The notes: a model not told the origin generated them from the sequence alone. 64,000 nt of DNA from Caldalkalibacillus uzonensis (GCF_030814135.1 NZ_JAUSUQ010000001.1:1-64000), one strand, 5' to 3'. Shown: positions 25,390 to 35,211, counted from the stretch's first letter. Program-made: numbers and translations.

Positions 25390-26166
25390 ATGGATCTATT
25401 AACAAAAACAAGACGAATTAACTCAATGCTGCAAAAAGTAGCAGGGCCTGTTAACTTCAGAGAGATGGCCGAAGTATTAAGCGAAGTGATTGGTGCCAAT
25501 GTGTTTGTCGTCAGCCGCAAAGGCAAATTGCTGGGGTTCTCCATCGCTCAAGAGATTGAAAATGAGCGTTACACACGCATGCTGGAAGAGCGTAAATTCC
25601 CGGCCGAATACACCGAAGGGTTACTCAGAATCCAGGAAACGTCTGCCAACTTGGATATTAACAGCCCATATACGGCATTTCCGGTGGAAATGAAGGATGT
25701 CTTCAAAGATGCACTGACCACTGTGGTTCCCATTGTCGGTGGTGGTGAACGTTTGGGCACTCTTGTCCTGGGTCGTGTCAATGAGCGTTTTGAAGACGAT
25801 GATCTTATTCTGGCTGAATATGGCGCCACAGTTGTCGGAATCGAAATTCTGCACGAGCGTTCTGAAGAAATTGAGCAAGAGGCTCGCAGTAAAGCGATCG
25901 TGCAGATGGCGATCAGCTCCTTGTCTTACAGCGAATTAGAAGCTGTGGAACACATCTTTGAAGAACTTGAAGGCAAAGAGGGGCTCTTAGTTGCCAGCAA
26001 AATTGCTGACAGAGTGGGCATTACCCGCTCCGTCATTGTCAATGCTTTACGCAAGCTGGAAAGTGCAGGCGTCATCGAGTCTCGCTCTCTGGGCATGAAA
26101 GGGACGTATATCAAAGTTTTAAACGAAAAACTGTTGGTTGAGCTGGAGAAGATTAAAAACTCATAA
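25390..26166 (+). CDS. codY: GTP- and branched-chain-amino-acid-sensing repressor CodY
   Basis: A 258-residue regulator of standard length. The N-terminal GAF domain (starting [14 protein letters not shown], with GKLLGFSI and [16 protein letters not shown]) binds isoleucine/valine, and the C-terminal winged helix reads [20 protein letters not shown]. It represses nutrient-scavenging genes and responds to GTP and branched-chain amino acids. ATG follows GGGAGGAAT. It is the last gene of the xerC-hslVU unit, separated from the flagellar operon by a strong terminator. Confidence 0.97.
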   Translation: MDLLTKTRRINSMLQKVAGPVNFREMAEVLSEVIGANVFVVSRKGKLLGFSIAQEIENERYTRMLEERKFPAEYTEGLLRIQETSANLDINSPYTAFPVEMKDVFKDALTTVVPIVGGGERLGTLVLGRVNERFEDDDLILAEYGATVVGIEILHERSEEIEQEARSKAIVQMAISSLSYSELEAVEHIFEELEGKEGLLVASKIADRVGITRSVIVNALRKLESAGVIESRSLGMKGTYIKVLNEKLLVELEKIKNS

Positions 26167-26269
26167 CCCAGAAAAAGCGTTGTTAAGCTAAATAAAGCCT
26201 GTACCAATGACATGGCACAGGCCAACTTCAAGCCAGTTGTTCGTTAGATTTCAACACTGGACTCCTGTG

Positions 26270-26305
26270 AAAAAAGCCCGATCTTATCAAAGATCGGGCT
26301 TTTTT
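26270..26305 (+). terminator. Terminator of the codY unit
   Basis: Sixteen-base arms, AAAAAAGCCCGATCTT and its complement (26270-26285, 26290-26305), around ATCA, ending in six T. A weaker hairpin built on GCCTGT/ACAGGC lies at about 26197-26222. Confidence 0.92.
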
Positions 26306-26410
26306 CGTGAGCTTTAGGTTATATTTTGTGACAATTTCTTCCCATCCCTCAATTCGGCAAAAACCTTACTTTTATGGATGGTACCTTAGTACTATTTTGT
26401 TGCATTTAGT

Positions 26411-26466
26411 TTCCCGTAGGAAGGATTTACCGGGAATTTGTCGAATAGTTAAGTGTGAATTATGTT
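26411..26466 (+). promoter_or_regulatory. Candidate fla/che operon promoter with upstream inverted repeat
   Basis: TTGTCG (26438-26443), a 17-base spacer and TATGTT (26461-26466), about 50 bases ahead of flgB. Immediately upstream lie inverted arms TTCCCG (26411-26416) and CGGGAA (26431-26436), a possible regulator site abutting the -35. I see no sigma-D type promoter here. The 26306-26410 stretch holds nothing else. Confidence 0.5.
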
Positions 26467-26517
26467 AAACTTTGTCAAATATCAATGAATAAACTGGAAG
26501 AATGGGGAGGATCATGC

Positions 26518-26922
26518 ATGCATTTGTTTTCCGGCACCTTTGGGCTGGTTGAAAAAGCGCTTGATGCCGCCGCGCTGAGACATACAACGATAGCCAGTAA
26601 CATTGCTAATGCAGACACACCTTATTATAAGCGGCGGGATGTATCATTTGCAGCTGAATTGCAAAAGGCAGTTGATCGCCGCAACCAATCATTATCTGCC
26701 TACCGGACAGATCGCCGTCACCTTCCGTTTAAACATCAAACCTCACTTGAGCCCAGGGTCATCATCGACCAGCATACTATGTACAACCATAACGGCAATA
26801 ATGTCGATATGGATTTCGAAATGGCTGAGTTGGCCAAAAACCAGATTAAATATCATGCCTTGATAGACCGGGCTAACGGCCATCTCCAGAAACTAAGAAC
26901 AGTGATCAATGAGGGGCGGTAG
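26518..26922 (+). CDS. flgB: Flagellar basal-body rod protein FlgB
   Basis: A 134-residue proximal rod protein. ATG 26518 follows GGGGAGG; an upstream in-frame ATG has no ribosome site. The N-terminal rod motif is VEKALDAAALRHTTIASNIA plus NADTPYYKRRDVSF, and the C-terminal half ends with the helix EMAELAKNQIKYHALIDRAN. It is secreted by the flagellar export gate and joins FlgC and FliE above the MS ring. First gene of the fla/che operon. Confidence 0.96.
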   Translation: MHLFSGTFGLVEKALDAAALRHTTIASNIANADTPYYKRRDVSFAAELQKAVDRRNQSLSAYRTDRRHLPFKHQTSLEPRVIIDQHTMYNHNGNNVDMDFEMAELAKNQIKYHALIDRANGHLQKLRTVINEGR

Positions 26923-26925
26923 AGA

Positions 26926-27381
26926 ATGGGATTATTTCAGGGTATGAACATAAGTGCTTCAGCATTAACAGCCAACCGGCTCAGAATGGATGTTGTTTCT
27001 GCTAACATCGCCAATGCCCAAACGACCAGGGCCCAGTTGGTTAATGGCCAGTGGCAGCCTTACAGGCGGAAGTTAGTTGAGCTCAGGCCGCAAATCCAGG
27101 GTTCTTTCCGGCAAATGTTGAGCCACCAGGTCAGCGGGCGCGGTGATGCGACCGGAGGGGTGGCGGTGACGGCCATCCGGCATGACCCAAGCCCTTTTAA
27201 ATTGGTCTATGATCCTGACCATCCTGATGCCAATCAGGATGGATATGTACAGATGCCCAATGTGGATATTGTCAGAGAAATGGTGGACCTCATGTCAGCC
27301 AGCAGGGCTTATGAGGCCAATGTCACCACTTTGAATGCGGCCAAACAGATGTATATGAAAGCGATGGAAATCGGTAAATAG
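26926..27381 (+). CDS. flgC: Flagellar basal-body rod protein FlgC
   Basis: A 151-residue rod protein with N-terminal SALTANRLRMDVVSANIANA and the C-terminal MVDLMSASRAYEANVTTLNA helix shared by rod and hook proteins. It starts three bases after flgB; GGGGCGG serves as ribosome site. It assembles with FlgB into the proximal rod. Confidence 0.97.
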   Translation: MGLFQGMNISASALTANRLRMDVVSANIANAQTTRAQLVNGQWQPYRRKLVELRPQIQGSFRQMLSHQVSGRGDATGGVAVTAIRHDPSPFKLVYDPDHPDANQDGYVQMPNVDIVREMVDLMSASRAYEANVTTLNAAKQMYMKAMEIGK

Positions 27382-27401
27382 TCAAAAGGAGGATGGTGTG
27401 A

Positions 27402-27695
27402 ATGAACAGTATCGACAGAATCGGGTTTCTTCCCGGGATAAAAGCTGCTCAGCCCGAGCGGCACCATGCTTCTTCCACTGACTTCGGCGCGCTGTTAAAG
27501 CAGGCCCTCCGCGAGGTGAACCGCTCGCAACAGGAAGCCGATCAATTAACACAAAAACTTGTGACTGGAGAAGTTGATGATTTACACCAGGTGATGATTG
27601 CCGCTGAAAAAGCGAATCTGCAGCTTCAATTAACCATCCAGGTGCGCAATAAAGTGGTTGAGGCTTATCAAGACATCATGCGGATGCAAATGTAG
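27402..27695 (+). CDS. fliE: Flagellar hook-basal body protein FliE
   Basis: A 97-residue adaptor between MS ring and rod. The C-terminal half shows the FliE helix pair, LHQVMIAAEKANLQLQLTIQ then VRNKVVEAYQDIMRMQM, which is the most conserved part of the family. ATG follows AAAGGAGG. Located as usual between flgC and fliF. Confidence 0.96.
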   Translation: MNSIDRIGFLPGIKAAQPERHHASSTDFGALLKQALREVNRSQQEADQLTQKLVTGEVDDLHQVMIAAEKANLQLQLTIQVRNKVVEAYQDIMRMQM

Positions 27696-27720
27696 TCTGT
27701 TTGTGTATAGGATGAGGTGA

Positions 27721-29280
27721 ATGATGAAAGAAAAAATCCGACAGTATAAGGACCAATTCATTGAAACATGGCAATCATTAACCAGAAAACAAAAATGGAT
27801 GGTTTTTGGTTCGTTTTTCCTGATCTGCCTTACACTGGCTTTAGTTACATACTGGGCTTCCCGCCCCCAATTTGTTCCCATCTATACCAATGTTTCCCCC
27901 GTTGAAGCGGGTGAAATTATGGAAGCGATTGAATCGCGCGGCATTCCTGCCGAGTTATCGGCAGACGGGAGTACCATCAGCGTGCCGAAATCGGAAGCAA
28001 GCCGCCTGAAAGTGGAGCTGGCCCATGCCGGCATTCCCCGCAGCGGAAATATCAATTACAGCGTCTTTAGTGAGAACATGGGCTGGGGAACAACAGACCG
28101 TCAGCTTGATGTTGTTGAACGGGATGCGATGCAAAATGAACTGCGTTATCTGATTGAGCAAATAGAGGGCATCGACCAGGCCAAGGTGATGATAACCTTG
28201 CCCAAAGAGAGCGTCTGGCTGGCTGATGAAGAACAAACAGCCACTGCCTCAGTGGTCATAAAGACCCGGCCTGGGCTGAGTTTAAGCCAAGGGCAGATCA
28301 ACGGCTTGTACCACTTGATTAGCAAAAGTGTGCCACAGCTGCCTCCTGAAAATATTGTGATTATGGATCAAAATATGCAGCCTTTGGAGTTAAGAGCAGA
28401 GGATGATGCGGGCAACAATTTAGCTCTTCATCAGCAGCACAGGCAAATTAAACGGGATATTGAGCAAGATATTCAACGGGAACTGCAATTGATGCTTGGC
28501 CGTATCTTTGGCATGGAGAACGTGGTTGTCTCCGTCTTTGCTAATGTTGATTTTTCAAAAGAAAACAGAGAAGAGCACTTCGTTGAGCCGGTGGTTGATG
28601 ATGAAGGGATTGCCATCAGCATAGAAAGGATTCAGGAAATGTTTGAAGGACAGGGTACCCCGCCCGGTGGCATTGCTGGTACAGGTGATGCTGATGTTAC
28701 AGGTTACCAGGGGACATTGGCCGGTGGGGAATCCGAATATGAACGTGTTGAAGAACGAATTAACCAAGAAGTTAACCGAATTCACCGGCAAATTGAATCA
28801 AGTCCTTATAAAGTGACAGATTTATCTATCAATGTGGGTTTGGATGACTCCATTAACGTGCCGGAAGTGGAAGGTGCTCTTCAGGAGCTGCTTATATCTG
28901 TGTTACATACCTCCCTGAGTGCAAGCGGAGCCGAATTGGACGAGGAACAATTGGAACAGCGGATCACGATTTTCTCCCAAGCATTTCAGGGCGAGCCTTT
29001 GTTTCCTGAAGACGCTGATGGAGGATCTGGCAACCTGTTGGTTTATGGCCTTGGGGCTGCTCTTGCTTTAGCCCTTGGCAGCCTTGCCTTTGTCATCATC
29101 CGTCAGAGAAGGCAATCTGCAGAGAACGAAGAGGAACTTGTAGTGTCTGCAGAGCCGGAAGACGATCTGTTATCCAAGCTGGATGAGCAACCCACCAAAC
29201 GTTCCCAGCTTGAGCAACTGGCCAAAGAACGGCCTGATGAATTTGCCAAACTGTTGAAATCATGGATGGCGGAAGATTAG
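27721..29280 (+). CDS. fliF: Flagellar MS-ring protein FliF
   Basis: A 519-residue membrane protein. Two transmembrane segments (about residues 27-46 and 439-460) enclose ring-building domains: a secretin-like part with FVPIYTNVSPVEAGEIMEAI and the block GIPRSGNINYSVFSENMGWG. The C-terminal cytoplasmic tail (after RQRRQ) binds FliG and is acidic, as expected. Two adjacent ATGs are possible starts behind GATGAGGTG. It is the platform on which rotor and export gate assemble. Confidence 0.97.
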   Translation: MMKEKIRQYKDQFIETWQSLTRKQKWMVFGSFFLICLTLALVTYWASRPQFVPIYTNVSPVEAGEIMEAIESRGIPAELSADGSTISVPKSEASRLKVELAHAGIPRSGNINYSVFSENMGWGTTDRQLDVVERDAMQNELRYLIEQIEGIDQAKVMITLPKESVWLADEEQTATASVVIKTRPGLSLSQGQINGLYHLISKSVPQLPPENIVIMDQNMQPLELRAEDDAGNNLALHQQHRQIKRDIEQDIQRELQLMLGRIFGMENVVVSVFANVDFSKENREEHFVEPVVDDEGIAISIERIQEMFEGQGTPPGGIAGTGDADVTGYQGTLAGGESEYERVEERINQEVNRIHRQIESSPYKVTDLSINVGLDDSINVPEVEGALQELLISVLHTSLSASGAELDEEQLEQRITIFSQAFQGEPLFPEDADGGSGNLLVYGLGAALALALGSLAFVIIRQRRQSAENEEELVVSAEPEDDLLSKLDEQPTKRSQLEQLAKERPDEFAKLLKSWMAED

Positions 29281-29292
29281 GAGGGGGGAGCC

Positions 29293-30303
29293 ATGCGTTC
29301 GGTAAAAGAATTAACCGGTAAACAGAAGGCTGCCGTTTTGCTTGTTTCCCTTGGTCCGGAAGTGTCTGCTCAAGTATTTAAACACTTAAATGAAGAAGAA
29401 ATTGAACAGTTGACATTGGAAATTGCCAATGTGCGTAAGGTGGACAGTGAAACGAAAGAGGCGATTGTAGAAGAGTTTCATCATCTGTGTTTGGCACAGG
29501 ATTATATCAGCCAGGGGGGGATTTCCTATGCTAAAGAGGTGTTGGAAAAAGCCCTTGGCCAACAAAAGGCGGTCGAGATTATAAACCGTCTAACTGCAAC
29601 ACTGCAGGTGCGCCCCTTCGATTTTGCCCGCAAAGCGGATCCAAATCAGATTTTAAACTTTATCCAGAATGAGCACCCGCAAACGATAGCCCTGGTTCTT
29701 TCATATCTAGAACCACCACAAGCATCCCAAATCCTTTCGGCCTTACCGGCGGAACAGCAGGCAGAGGTGGCCAGGCGTATCGCACTGATGGAAAGCACAT
29801 CACCGGAAGTGATCAGCCAAGTCGAATATATCTTGGAACAAAAACTTTCCTCTTCATTGACCCAGGATTTTACAGCCACTGGCGGGATAGAGGCAGTTGT
29901 TCAAATATTGAATGGGGTGGACCGCAGCACGGAACGCACTATTTTGGACGAGTTGGAGGTCCAAGACCCGGAATTGGCTGAGGAGATCAAGAAACGCATG
30001 TTTGTCTTTGAAGATATTGTCAACCTCGATAACCGCTCTATTCAGCGGGTGATCCGGGATATTGAAAATGATGACTTGCTGCTCTCCTTGAAAGTGGCCA
30101 GTGAAGAAGTTAAAGAAGTGATTTTCCGCAATATGTCCAAGCGCATGGCTGAAACTTTCAAGGAAGAGATGGAGCTGATGGGTCCGGTCCGCTTAAAAGA
30201 TGTGGAAGAAGCTCAAACCCGGGTGGTGGCCACCATACGCCGTTTGGAAGAGGCCGGGGAGATCGTGATCGCCCGTGGAGGAGGGGACGACATCGTTGTC
30301 TAA
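29293..30303 (+). CDS. fliG: Flagellar motor switch protein FliG
   Basis: A 336-residue rotor protein. N-terminal FliF-binding part LTGKQKAAVLLVSLGPEVSA, middle EHPQT motif (IQNEHPQTIALVLSYLEP), and C-terminal torque helix with charged residues (FEDIVNLDNRSIQRVIRDIE, LLSLKVASEEVKEVIFRNMS). It transmits stator force and interacts with FliM. Start ATG follows AGGAGGGGGG. Its 3' end overlaps the start of fliH by eight bases. Confidence 0.97.
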   Translation: MRSVKELTGKQKAAVLLVSLGPEVSAQVFKHLNEEEIEQLTLEIANVRKVDSETKEAIVEEFHHLCLAQDYISQGGISYAKEVLEKALGQQKAVEIINRLTATLQVRPFDFARKADPNQILNFIQNEHPQTIALVLSYLEPPQASQILSALPAEQQAEVARRIALMESTSPEVISQVEYILEQKLSSSLTQDFTATGGIEAVVQILNGVDRSTERTILDELEVQDPELAEEIKKRMFVFEDIVNLDNRSIQRVIRDIENDDLLLSLKVASEEVKEVIFRNMSKRMAETFKEEMELMGPVRLKDVEEAQTRVVATIRRLEEAGEIVIARGGGDDIVV

Positions 30304-31087
30304 CCTGCTAAAGTCAGCCTATCATTCTGCTCAGGTGCGAAAATTGTTCAATCAAAACTTGCCTGATTGCTTCGAACCTGATACAAGGGTTGAGGATAAC
30401 AATACGGTCCGAACAGAACTGGAACAATTACTGCAGCAAAAGGAGAGTCTGATCGAAGAGATTAACCGGCTCGAACAAGAACAGGTACGACTGCAAAAGG
30501 AAGCTAGTCTTTTGCAAGAAGAAACACAGCGGGAGATTCAGAAATGGTGGGAGCAACAAGAAAAAGAGCTGGAACAGGTGAGGGAGAATGCCTACCGGGA
30601 CGGGTACGAACAAGGTTTCAGACAGGGCAAACAGGATGCAGAAGAACAGTTTAAGGATAAAATTGAGCAAGTGGAGAACATCATTAAAGAGGCTTATATA
30701 CAGCGGGACAAATTGTTAAAAAGTGCTGAACCTGATTTGTTAAAGCTGAGTGTGGCTATTGCCCGGAAGGTGATAGGAGAGGAGATAAAACAGTCGCCTG
30801 AGGTCGTTAAATCGTTAATTCAGCACAGTTTGCAACATGTCCTTGAACGAGATGAGCTTCGTCTTCACGTTCCAGCTGAACAGTATACCACCTTTTTAGC
30901 CTATATAGATGAGTGGGCTGCTGAAGTTGAAGGGGAATTGAAGCTGATACCTGACAGTACCCTCACGGCTCAGCAATGTATGTTACATACCCCTCATGGT
31001 TCCTATGATTTAAGTATCGACAGACAGCTGGAAGAGATTAAGAAGCAGTTGTTGGTTTGCTGCGAGGAGAGAATGGCCCGTGATTAA
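30296..31087 (+). CDS. fliH: Flagellar export ATPase regulator FliH
   Basis: About 263 residues. The first half is a long Glu/Gln-rich coiled coil that includes the GxxxG-like stretch DGYEQGFRQGKQDAEE, and the C-terminal part (LKLSVAIARKVIGEEIKQSP, then LHVPAEQY) is the FliH/HrpE domain that clasps FliI. TTG 30296 behind GGAGGAGGGG is the likely start, overlapping the fliG stop; a GTG at 30275 is too early for that site. The last bases overlap fliI. Confidence 0.9.
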   Translation: MSNLLKSAYHSAQVRKLFNQNLPDCFEPDTRVEDNNTVRTELEQLLQQKESLIEEINRLEQEQVRLQKEASLLQEETQREIQKWWEQQEKELEQVRENAYRDGYEQGFRQGKQDAEEQFKDKIEQVENIIKEAYIQRDKLLKSAEPDLLKLSVAIARKVIGEEIKQSPEVVKSLIQHSLQHVLERDELRLHVPAEQYTTFLAYIDEWAAEVEGELKLIPDSTLTAQQCMLHTPHGSYDLSIDRQLEEIKKQLLVCCEERMARD

Positions 31088-32414
31088 CAATATTGAAGAG
31101 TATACGCAGGTCATTGCCCGCACTGAGACAATAGTCAAATACGGCAAAGTGACCAAGGTGATTGGCTTAACAGTTGAATCCGTTGGCCCCCATACCAGGT
31201 TGGGAGATATTTGCCTGATCAATCCAGGTCAGGGCAAGCCTCCAATTCAAGCGGAAGTGGTTGGATTCCGAGGCCAACATGTGATTTTGATGCCTTTGGG
31301 TCCCATGGACGAAATTGGGCCTGGTTGCTCTGTAGAAGCCACTGGGGGCGCTCTGCACATTAAAGTGGGCAGCCCTCTCTTGGGACAAGTTTTGGATGGT
31401 TTGGGACAACCCCTTTCTGGTGGAAAACTCCCTCAAGGGCTAATTTGCTATTCAACCAATCAATCTCCGATCAATCCACTGGAAAGACCGCCCATTAAGG
31501 ATCCCCTTTCCGTAGGTATCCGGGCCATTGATGGATTGTTAACGATAGGCAAGGGACAACGTGTAGGTATCTTTGCCGGCAGCGGTGTAGGTAAAAGCAC
31601 CTTAATGGGTATGATTGCCCGCCATACCACAGCCGATGTGAATGTGATCGCCCTGATTGGGGAAAGGGGGCGGGAAGTCCGCGAATTTATTGAGCGGGAT
31701 TTAGGCTCTGAAGGCAGACAAAGGACTGTTTTGGTTGTGGCCACATCTGACCAGCCTGCCTTACAAAGGATCAAAGGGGCATTTACAGCTACGGCAATCG
31801 CCGAATACTTCCGCGACCAGGGCAAAGACGTGTTGCTGATGATGGATTCGGTGACCCGTTTTGCCATGGCCCAAAGGGAAGTGGGGCTGGCCATTGGTGA
31901 ACCGCCAACCACTAAGGGCTATCCGCCCAGTGTTTTTGCCCTGTTGCCCAAACTGCTGGAACGTTCGGGTACCTCTCGGGTGGGCTCGATCACTGCCTTT
32001 TATACCGTATTGGTAGACGGGGATGATCTTAACGACCCCATTAGTGATGCCGTGCGTGGTATCTTGGATGGTCATATCGTCCTTGACCGTCAACTGGCCC
32101 AAAAAGGCCACTTTCCGGCCATTGATGTGCTGGCCAGTGTCAGCCGTGTGATGAAAGCGATCGTCAGTGAGACACACCAGAAGGCTGCCCAGCAGTTTGC
32201 ACGTATGCTGAGTTACTACAATGAGGCAGAAGATTTGATCAACATCGGGGCCTACAAGAGAGGCTCTAACCGCAATATTGACCTGGCAGTTAGAATGTAT
32301 CCAGATATGATTCGCTATTTGCAGCAGGGGATAAATGAACGATCGAGCTTTGAGGAAAGCAGACAGCACTTGATCGAGCACTTCGGAAAGGAGACCGACC
32401 ATGGCTCAATATAA
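31080..32414 (+). CDS. fliI: Flagellum-specific export ATPase FliI
   Basis: A 444-residue F1-beta-like ATPase. Walker A is FAGSGVGKSTLMGMIARHT, Walker B is DVLLMMDSVTRFAMAQREVG, and GYPPSVFALLPKLLERSG is the conserved catalytic-site block. It energises substrate entry to the export gate with FliH and FliJ. Start GTG 31080 overlaps the end of fliH by eight bases, behind GAGGAGAG. Confidence 0.97.
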   Translation: MINNIEEYTQVIARTETIVKYGKVTKVIGLTVESVGPHTRLGDICLINPGQGKPPIQAEVVGFRGQHVILMPLGPMDEIGPGCSVEATGGALHIKVGSPLLGQVLDGLGQPLSGGKLPQGLICYSTNQSPINPLERPPIKDPLSVGIRAIDGLLTIGKGQRVGIFAGSGVGKSTLMGMIARHTTADVNVIALIGERGREVREFIERDLGSEGRQRTVLVVATSDQPALQRIKGAFTATAIAEYFRDQGKDVLLMMDSVTRFAMAQREVGLAIGEPPTTKGYPPSVFALLPKLLERSGTSRVGSITAFYTVLVDGDDLNDPISDAVRGILDGHIVLDRQLAQKGHFPAIDVLASVSRVMKAIVSETHQKAAQQFARMLSYYNEAEDLINIGAYKRGSNRNIDLAVRMYPDMIRYLQQGINERSSFEESRQHLIEHFGKETDHGSI

Positions 32415-32874
32415 CGATCTCTGGCAAAGGCTTCTCGATGTTAACACCAAGCAAAAAGAACAGGCTCAGCTTCAATTGGCCGAGGCGATGGACCGTCAAA
32501 ACCAAGCAGAGGAACGCTTACATAAGACCCAGCAGGCCATTGAACAATTGAATCAGCACATGGTCAATCAGCAGCAACAGGGGATATCCAGCACTGATTT
32601 GCAACAGTTTTCCCAATATGCCCATTATCTCCACTCACAGCTCATGACAGAACAGAGAGCATTGCTGAGCGCCAAGCACTATACTTCTACAATTCAGCAC
32701 AGAGTACGCCAGTTTATGACGGAAGAAAAAAAGTGGTTGAAATTGAAAGAGAAGCAATTGAAGGCCTATGTTTTAGAACAGCGGAGAAAAGAACAAAAAG
32801 AAACAGATGAAGTAGCCAGACACAAGTATTGGGGAGTGGCAGCACTGAGGAGTGAACAGTTTGACAGAGCATGA
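32401..32874 (+). CDS. fliJ: Flagellar export protein FliJ
   Basis: A 157-residue, almost wholly helical coiled-coil protein with very high Gln, Glu and Lys content (for example LAEAMDRQNQAEERLHKTQQ). Length and location directly after fliI identify FliJ; the sequence itself is poorly conserved in the family. It resembles the gamma stalk of F1 and links the ATPase to FlhA. Its ATG overlaps the fliI end behind AAAGGAG. Confidence 0.85.
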   Translation: MAQYNDLWQRLLDVNTKQKEQAQLQLAEAMDRQNQAEERLHKTQQAIEQLNQHMVNQQQQGISSTDLQQFSQYAHYLHSQLMTEQRALLSAKHYTSTIQHRVRQFMTEEKKWLKLKEKQLKAYVLEQRRKEQKETDEVARHKYWGVAALRSEQFDRA

Positions 32875-33733
32875 GCGTTCTTCATTCGGCAAATGGAAAA
32901 AACTGAGTTTGTTTTTGGGCCTCTTTCTGATTATCCTCTTCATCACCGCCGCCATTGTTCTGTGGATGGGAGGTCAAGGTGTAGGGGAGCTGATGGCAAG
33001 GGCGCAGCAGGTTCCCGTGCTTTCTGCCCTCCTTCCTGATCTGGAAGAACGGCAGGCAAAGAAACGGGTGGAGGTCCTGGAGCAGCGTTTACAGGAAGCA
33101 GAGGAGCAACTCGAGGAAAAAGAAACCGTGCTGGCCCTGATGGAACAGCAATTACTGGAGAAAGAGGAGGAAGTCAGGGCATTATGGGAACAAAATGATG
33201 AACTGGAAGCTGAGTTGAAAGAGAAGACCCTGACCGATGAGGAAAGGGAACAGAAGTTGTCTGAGCTTGCTGACGTCTATTCGAGCATGTCTGCCTCACG
33301 GGCAGCATCCATTCTTGAAAATTTGACCCTGACTGAAGCCGCGCTGGTTTTACAGCGCATGGATCACGAACAACAAGCCCGGATTTTGGCCCGCATGACA
33401 CCTCCGTTTGCCGCTGATCTTACCGTGGTATTGAAAGACTTCGAACAGGTGGAAAACCCGGATATGGCGGCCTTGCAAGAACGGATTGTGTTATTAATGG
33501 AGTCGGTGGAACAAGCAGAAAGCCGCATCTCTATCCAGAAGATGGTCTCCACCTTTGAACAAATGGCCCCCGGCCAAGCGGCTCAAATTTTCACTGCCAT
33601 GGAAGAGGATCCGGCTGAGTTTGCCTTGGCTGTAACCATTATGGCCAACATGGGGGATACACCACGCTCTCACATACTAGAGAACATGGAACCGGATATG
33701 GCTAAAGTTTATGTCCGGGCCCTGGCTGAATAA
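32861..33733 (+). CDS. ylxF: MotE/YlxF-like protein of the flagellar operon
   Basis: About 290 residues. One N-terminal membrane helix (LFLGLFLIILFITAAIVLWM) is followed by a long coiled coil (about residues 60-130) and an MgtE-N-type helical repeat domain (ASILENLTLTEAALVLQRMD, PGQAAQIFTAMEEDPAEFAL). It stands where ylxF lies in B. subtilis, between fliJ and fliK; relatives elsewhere (MotE) chaperone or stabilise the motor. TTG 32861 has proper spacing from GAGGAG; GTG 32852 would be too close. Confidence 0.82.
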   Translation: MTEHERSSFGKWKKLSLFLGLFLIILFITAAIVLWMGGQGVGELMARAQQVPVLSALLPDLEERQAKKRVEVLEQRLQEAEEQLEEKETVLALMEQQLLEKEEEVRALWEQNDELEAELKEKTLTDEEREQKLSELADVYSSMSASRAASILENLTLTEAALVLQRMDHEQQARILARMTPPFAADLTVVLKDFEQVENPDMAALQERIVLLMESVEQAESRISIQKMVSTFEQMAPGQAAQIFTAMEEDPAEFALAVTIMANMGDTPRSHILENMEPDMAKVYVRALAE

Positions 33734-33777
33734 CTTTTGGATAAATGTAAGATCATCTACGGAAGGAGGTGATGGAA

Positions 33778-35184
33778 ATGTTGGATATGCTAACCTTGTT
33801 TACCCAGCATCAAGAAAGGTCAGGGCAAGCCAAAGTTGTCAAAGGTGAGCGGCCCGGCCTGGCAGCAAAAGAGGGGCCAAGTACCGCGGATACACCCCTT
33901 TCCTTTTCCATGCAATTTGTCCGGCTTCTAGGGGAGTTAGAAGGTGACAGCTTTGACAGGGCGAGGAAACAGGAAAATTCTGCTTCTGACAACTCCGCTG
34001 GAAAAAGAGGAGGGGATTTTTCACTTCCATTTAACAGCTATTCTCCAACGCGGGAATGGCCTAAGGTCAGAGAATCTAATACTGACACAACTGGTGACCT
34101 CCTGTTTGAAGAAAATACACACACTGGGGCTGTAACTCCAGCTTCACCAGAGGTTTCCAACGAGGAACAAGAACCCCGTTTTGCTCAGCAGGTGATGCCT
34201 GTAAGCTTTGAGACGGCAGAGTTCCCACACAGCGAAGGCGTCTCCCAATCGGTTCAACTGCAGGTTAAAACAATTGCAGAGTCCGGAGAAGGTGGGAACA
34301 TCTTGAAGGATGCTGTATTTATTGATCATTTTCGTCCAGAACAACAGCAGGTTCTCATCTCTCAATCTGACAAAAACAGCCTGTTCAAAGTAATTAGTCA
34401 TGGCTATCCACGTCACCTTCTTACACAAGAAAACAGTGTCTATGATTCACTAAGAGAAGAAGCTGCTCCCGCTGGCAACGTAGGCCAAGCAAAACCAGGG
34501 ATGCATCAACTACTGGCTGGCTGGAGTGCTGACCAGGGACTAGCCCCGTCTGCTCAATCTGCTGATCAGAAAGGATTTCATTCATCCCAAACCAATCATT
34601 CATTTGGAGAGCAGCACACCGGGACAAACACTCTGAACCTCTCCACTGACAGTACATTAACATCTGGTGCAACGGAAGCCACTAAGAGTGTTCAGGAGAA
34701 CGGGACAAAGGAATCCACGCTTGTCCGCTATGCCTACATGGTACAAGATCTTGAGCAGGTGCTGCGCATGAAGTGGAACCGCGTGCAGGAAGGAAATGTA
34801 ACCCAAATACGTATACAAATCCATCCCGAACATTTGGGTGAGATGGATATTCGCTTAACCTCCAATGAAGGAAAGATGACCATACAAATATTGGCCTCTA
34901 CCCGGTTCGCCTTAGAATCCCTGGACCGGCATATGTACCAACTGCAAGCGGTCCTTGCCCAACAAGGTTTGCAGGTTGAGCGTATAGAAGTCATCCATCA
35001 GCAACTGTTATCTCAAGAGCTTTCCGGCCAGCACGATAAGGAGGGCCACCGACATGCCCACCAGGGTCAAGACCAACAAAGCACAGCAAAAGAAACAGCT
35101 CGTGATAAGTCACCTGAACAAGGAGATTATATCGCCCATTATAGAGTCCTGGGGGATTCGGCTACTGTGGATTATGTCGTCTAG
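33778..35184 (+). CDS. fliK: Flagellar hook-length control protein FliK
   Basis: About 468 residues. The long N-terminal part is low-complexity, rich in Ser, Gln, Glu and Thr, as expected of a molecular ruler. The C-terminal hook-length domain is clear: IRIQIHPEHLGEMDIRLTSN and then ASTRFALESLDRHMYQLQAV, with LAQQGLQVERIEV. It switches export from hook to filament substrates. ATG 33778 lies eight bases behind AAGGAGG; earlier codons overlap the ribosome site. Confidence 0.93.
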   Translation: MLDMLTLFTQHQERSGQAKVVKGERPGLAAKEGPSTADTPLSFSMQFVRLLGELEGDSFDRARKQENSASDNSAGKRGGDFSLPFNSYSPTREWPKVRESNTDTTGDLLFEENTHTGAVTPASPEVSNEEQEPRFAQQVMPVSFETAEFPHSEGVSQSVQLQVKTIAESGEGGNILKDAVFIDHFRPEQQQVLISQSDKNSLFKVISHGYPRHLLTQENSVYDSLREEAAPAGNVGQAKPGMHQLLAGWSADQGLAPSAQSADQKGFHSSQTNHSFGEQHTGTNTLNLSTDSTLTSGATEATKSVQENGTKESTLVRYAYMVQDLEQVLRMKWNRVQEGNVTQIRIQIHPEHLGEMDIRLTSNEGKMTIQILASTRFALESLDRHMYQLQAVLAQQGLQVERIEVIHQQLLSQELSGQHDKEGHRHAHQGQDQQSTAKETARDKSPEQGDYIAHYRVLGDSATVDYVV

Positions 35185-35211
35185 GCGATGACGAGATGGA
35201 GGAGTAGAACA

